A stretch of 49,166 nt of DNA from Candidatus Blackburnbacteria bacterium RIFCSPLOWO2_01_FULL_40_20 (lineage in GTDB: Bacteria; Patescibacteriota; Microgenomatia; UBA8517; UBA10165), in NCBI GenBank assembly GCA_001816475.1, contig MHCC01000024.1, forward strand, positions 1-49,166. The letters are read 5' to 3'. The translations under genes and the position numbers were made by a program. Positions 47,924 to 49,166 of this stretch are shown here, one piece after another. Numbering within the stretch: position 1 is the first letter of the stretch; the number at the start of each line of letters is the position of its first letter. The notes beneath the pieces were generated by a model that saw only the letters and a list, made by a program, of their open reading frames with translations, was not told the DNA's origin and ran no database searches.

Positions 47924-49078
47924 ATGCGCAGGATTTTGGGGATTATGGGTTTGGTGGTGGCTGCGGTGGTGATTTCTCTTGCCAGCCTGGTCGGAGGAAT
48001 GGCATACGCAGGTGGGGGTGGGCCAACGCCTACTCCAACCACGATACCGACGACGACTTCGCCCCGGGCGATCGTCGCGGTAAGTTGGAGCTGCGCGGGG
48101 CCGCATACGTTGGTTCCGACGAGTCACGTCGATCTTGCCATTGATGCTCGGATCCTGTCCCCGGTTTTGGGGTATTGGTACGAGGTATCAGACGGTACGA
48201 TCACTGCACACTACGGTGCCGGGAGTGCTGTTTCGAGTACACTGGGCGATCACGCGGAATTCCACGGGTCAATTTCCAGCATCCGCTGGGAAGGGACGGT
48301 TCAACTGTTTCCGGGTGGAACCTATACGGTAACGGTTGCGGAAGCGCCGTATGATGGAGTGGGTTTGCCTACTTCGGAAACGGTTCTTGCATACAACGTG
48401 TTCACGATTGGGACATGCCCGACACCGACGCCAACCGCGACTATTACACCAACGGCGATTTCGACGCAACAAGTCCCGCCGGTGATCACGAAAGTGACTC
48501 CGATGGAGGCAGCGCCGGGGCAACAGGTAGTGGTCGAAGGTCAGAACTTTCGACGGCCTAACGAGATTTCGCTTTATGTTTGGCTTGAGCGGGATGGTGG
48601 AGGAATTGAACTTGCCCACTTTAATCCCGAGTACAACAGCCAGTACTGGACAAGTACGGCAGTGACGTTCACGATGCCGAACCTTTCGCCAAGGTCGGGG
48701 TTGATCAGGTTGGATGTCAACTCAAGGTTGGCGTATGCTGGTGGGACTTTCATAATCTTGCCGGAAGTTCCGACTGCGACACCAACGGCAACGGTCGAAC
48801 CAATCCCATTCCCTCCGACGTACATCGACGTACCGCTCGTGAACGGGTGGAACCTGGTTTCGATTCCTTCTGCCAACTCGGCATACACAGCACGTTCGTT
48901 GCTTGCCGAGATGAGCAGTCAAGGGATCGAGGTTGCGCAAATTGCCAGTTGGGAGAACGGTGGGTGGCACAGCTACTTGTCCGGACTCCCGACTGATGGG
49001 TTCTCAATCCGCTCCGGCTTGGGGTACTTTGTCAGGGTAACACGCTCTGGCACATGGCACCCCGGGTATCGCAGGTAA
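47924..49078 (+). CDS. Secreted protein with IPT/TIG and GWN...GYFV domains
   Basis: 384 residues from ATG 47924, behind GGAAGGAGAG. The signal peptide is MRRILGIMGLVVAAVVISLA with cleavage near AYA-GGG. A Thr/Pro linker, a beta domain (about 45-165), a second PTPT linker and an IPT/TIG Ig-like domain follow (about 185-285: PPVITKVTPMEAAPGQQVVV ... FRRPNEISLYVWL). After a third linker comes the C-terminal domain NGWNLVSIPSANS ... IASWENGGWHSYLSGLP ... IRSGLGYFVRVTRSGTW, shared with the gene at 46456. It is exported, and a strong terminator follows. Confidence 0.87.
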   Translation: MRRILGIMGLVVAAVVISLASLVGGMAYAGGGGPTPTPTTIPTTTSPRAIVAVSWSCAGPHTLVPTSHVDLAIDARILSPVLGYWYEVSDGTITAHYGAGSAVSSTLGDHAEFHGSISSIRWEGTVQLFPGGTYTVTVAEAPYDGVGLPTSETVLAYNVFTIGTCPTPTPTATITPTAISTQQVPPVITKVTPMEAAPGQQVVVEGQNFRRPNEISLYVWLERDGGGIELAHFNPEYNSQYWTSTAVTFTMPNLSPRSGLIRLDVNSRLAYAGGTFIILPEVPTATPTATVEPIPFPPTYIDVPLVNGWNLVSIPSANSAYTARSLLAEMSSQGIEVAQIASWENGGWHSYLSGLPTDGFSIRSGLGYFVRVTRSGTWHPGYRR

Positions 49079-49094
49079 GGGAAAGTAGGGACGT

Positions 49095-49152
49095 GGGGCA
49101 CTTGGCGCCGAGCAAATCAGCCTTTGGCTGAAGCTCGGTGTCCAAGTGCCCC
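49095..49152 (+). terminator. Terminator hairpin
   Basis: GGGGCACTTGG/CCAAGTGCCCC closing CCGAGC/GCTCGG and CAGCC-TTTG-GGCTG, followed by AATTAAATTATT. Confidence 0.8.
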
Positions 49153-49166
49153 AATTAAATTATTGT

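Noticed and set aside
1-49166. CRISPR array or insertion sequence
   Set aside because: No regularly spaced direct repeats with unique spacers, no cas genes, and no transposase or terminal inverted repeats were seen. The only regular tandem repeat is the 21-bp coding repeat at 11181-11264.

Overview
The window reads as the chromosome of a small-genome Candidate Phyla Radiation bacterium, most likely of the Microgenomates group (inference). The signs are UGA used as a stop, an insert-swollen LeuRS, a ComEC cut into two genes, PSPSPS-linked giant surface proteins (one ending in a dockerin), AT-rich palindromic repeat blocks between genes, and promoters whose -10 box lies only six bases before the start codon.

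Layout. 1-4.1 kb (minus strand): a >1,068-residue GIGT-repeat surface protein that runs off the left edge, and a short protein; both carry recombinase-type SAM-like domains. 4.9-15.3 kb: housekeeping genes leuS, comEA, split comEC, argS, an M16 peptidase and ndk, with two minus-strand hypotheticals. 15.4-20.4 kb: an accessory block of about 14 very small minus-strand genes, mostly one- or two-helix membrane proteins, tiny HxxxCxxC proteins and a KGG stress protein, with strong GGAGG ribosome sites. 20.8-21.8 kb: tRNA-Pro, a nested interrupted-tRNA locus holding tRNA-Arg, and an unassigned structured RNA. 21.9-26.9 kb: PEGA/propeller protein, mreB, a GT4 glycosyltransferase and a WecG/TagA transferase. 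27.0-28.2 kb: a transcribed, hairpin-dense locus and a truncated BRO-type gene. 28.3-36.2 kb: TolB-like/hydrolase protein, a second cluster of small genes, an RHH regulator, hemerythrin, and two Tat-lipoprotein propellers. 36.3-40 kb: two adjacent sigma-70 family genes, a membrane protein and a CRP/FNR regulator. 40.1-49.1 kb: a 1,747-residue NHL/Kelch/dockerin protein, an AbiEii-type toxin-antitoxin pair and two secreted proteins sharing a GWN...GYFV domain.

The main new observation is a likely regulon. Four small-protein operons have CCCATAA or TTATGGG touching the -35 box (16.1, 16.9, 18.4, 20.5 kb), as do the operon at 32.3 kb and the hairpin-dense locus at 27 kb. These transcripts also carry a 13-14 base leader motif, roughly TTGCACATTTACAA, ahead of the ribosome site. 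That motif recurs before the gene at 18.97 kb and the secreted-protein gene at 46.5 kb. Housekeeping genes lack both signals and are mostly leaderless, so the window shows two separate expression modes. The second main observation is the tRNA locus: a tRNA with a 7-bp acceptor stem is split in its anticodon loop by 133 nt that contain a complete tRNA-Arg(CCU), and this unit itself sits inside an outer 8-bp helix flanked by parts of a third tRNA.
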